A DNA stretch of 6,239 nucleotides from JBBRZF01 sp038236965 (lineage in GTDB: Bacteria; Acidobacteriota; Terriglobia; Terriglobales; Acidobacteriaceae): assembly GCA_038236965.1 (NCBI GenBank), contig JBBRZF010000191.1, positions 1 to 6,239 on the forward strand, written 5' to 3'. Below the pieces are notes generated by a model. It saw only the letters and a list, made by a program, of their open reading frames with translations, searched no databases and was not told the origin of the DNA. The position numbers were made by a program, and so were the translations under genes. Shown here piece by piece: positions 5,166 through 6,239 of this stretch (positions within the stretch are counted from its first letter, which is position 1; every line of letters starts with the position of its first letter).

Positions 5166-6239
5166 CTATTCACTTCTCAGCGCAATGCTTGGCTCCGCGC
5201 GCGTCGCTCGGATGGCTGGGATCAGGCTCGCGCAAATTGCCACGGCTACGAAGACTAGCGGGATGGCCGTGAAGGTTACGACGTCTTTGGTGGAGACTCC
5301 GAAGAGCAGGCTGGCGAGCAGGTGAGCGCCTAGCCAGGCGCAGAACATTCCTATGGCCAGGCCGAGGCCGACCAATTTCATTCCGTGTCGCAAGACCAAG
5401 GCGAGCACGTCGCTACGCTGCGCGCCCAAGGCCATGCGTATGCCGAGTTCCTGCCAGCGCAAGGTGACGAGATAAGACAGCAATCCGTAGATTCCGATGG
5501 CGGCGAGCAAGAGCGCGACTGCCGCGAAGATGCTGAGCAAAACGAAGTTGAAGCGAGGTTGCGACGTTGAACTTTGCAACAACTGGTCCATGGTCACCAC
5601 GTCGTAGACAGGCTGCGTCGGATCGATGGCTAACACTTCGCGCCTGACGGCGGTGGCGAGGGATTGCGGATCGGAGTCTGTGCGCACCACGATGTTCATG
5701 TCGCGAGAGTCGCTTTGAGTCTGCGGGAAATAAACTTCTTCGCGCCCTTCTACATCGAGCGAATCGTGTTTCACGTGGGCGACTTGGCCGACGATGGTGC
5801 GCCACTTGATATCGGCTGCAGTCATGGCGCGTCCGGCGTTGATGGCGATTCGCTTCCCTACCGGACTTTTTCCGGGCCAGAAGCGATTTGCGAAATCGGA
5901 GTCAACGAGTGCGACCAGCGGCGCATCGGCGGAGTCGGCGTCGGTGAATGTGCGTCCGGCGACGAGCGGGATCTGCAAGGTCGCGAAATATCCGGACGTG
6001 ACTTTGCGACGGCTGGCCTCGATGTAGGGGAGTCCGGTTTTAGGCTGATGCGTAGGCGCGGAGACAGAAGTATCTTCGATCATGACGGAGCCCGAAGAAT
6101 GTATGCCGGACATGGGCATCTCGCTGATGGCTCCGGCGGATTTTACTCCGGGCAATCGCGCGATGCGACGGGTGGCTTCGTCGTAGAAGGCGCTGACGGG
6201 CTGTCCATCTTTGTAGCGCGTGTCGGGCAGCGAGAGTCG
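5166..6239 (-). CDS. ADOP/MacB-FtsX-type ABC permease, C-terminal part
   Basis: 357 residues to the stop at 5166-5168; the open frame continues past the right edge, so the N-terminal half is missing. The visible front is an extracytoplasmic MacB-type domain (MPMSG, then VTSGYFATLQIPLVAGRTF, LVDSDFANRFWPGKSPVGKRI, VGQVAHVKHD). Three membrane segments follow at about 233-258, 285-309 and 321-341 of the visible part, with the conserved LGIRMALGAQRSDVLALVL between the first two and the family's ending IRATRAEPSIALRSE. Full ADOP proteins are about 800-880 residues with two such halves; this is the second half. They are abundant in Acidobacteriota and usually lack a dedicated ATPase gene beside them; their substrates are unknown. 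An apparent internal TTG start at 6155 is not used here because homology-like sequence (RLSLPDTRYKDG) runs in frame to the window edge. Confidence 0.92.
   Translation of the reverse strand, partial: RLSLPDTRYKDGQPVSAFYDEATRRIARLPGVKSAGAISEMPMSGIHSSGSVMIEDTSVSAPTHQPKTGLPYIEASRRKVTSGYFATLQIPLVAGRTFTDADSADAPLVALVDSDFANRFWPGKSPVGKRIAINAGRAMTAADIKWRTIVGQVAHVKHDSLDVEGREEVYFPQTQSDSRDMNIVVRTDSDPQSLATAVRREVLAIDPTQPVYDVVTMDQLLQSSTSQPRFNFVLLSIFAAVALLLAAIGIYGLLSYLVTLRWQELGIRMALGAQRSDVLALVLRHGMKLVGLGLAIGMFCAWLGAHLLASLLFGVSTKDVVTFTAIPLVFVAVAICASLIPAIRATRAEPSIALRSE

Overview
The window looks like a chromosomal segment of a soil-type Acidobacteriota bacterium (Terriglobia-like). This rests on gene content, not on a search: the C-terminal half of an 'acidobacterial duplicated orphan permease' (ADOP/MacB-FtsX type), a very long LptC/OstA-type protein, a moderately GC-rich base composition with high GC3, and the short inverted-repeat elements scattered between genes.

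Layout, left to right. (1) 1-2049, minus strand: a long, membrane-anchored LptC/OstA-family protein for lipopolysaccharide export; its 3' end lies outside the window. (2) 2050-2270: non-coding, filled mostly by an imperfect inverted repeat built from degenerate 9-bp units. (3) 2271-3472, minus strand: a decayed ABC-2 type drug/lipid exporter. The ATPase core is intact, but its C-terminal tail appears to have been flipped by a small inversion between 6-bp inverted repeats, and the permease survives only as C-terminal fragments. (4) 3571-4140, minus strand: an RDD-family membrane protein with an N-terminal zinc ribbon. (5) 4141-4285: a spacer with a hairpin and a tandem 14-mer. (6) 4286-5094: a divergent pair, a 47-residue cysteine-rich metallothionein-like peptide (minus) and an ECF sigma factor with a cysteine-rich C-terminal tail (plus). 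The 101-bp gap between them carries a good ECF-type promoter reading toward the peptide. (7) 5119-5159: a probable terminator for the sigma gene. (8) 5166-6239, minus strand: the C-terminal part of the ADOP permease, converging on the sigma gene.

The most interesting unit is the sigma/cysteine-rich peptide pair. It looks like a compact metal- or thiol-responsive circuit in which the sigma factor may sense through its own Cys tail (as in the CorE type) and switch on a small metal-binding peptide. The second point of interest is the scrambled ABC exporter, where undoing one inversion restores an in-frame ATPase C-terminus. No RNA genes, CRISPR arrays, insertion sequences with transposase, or phage genes were seen.
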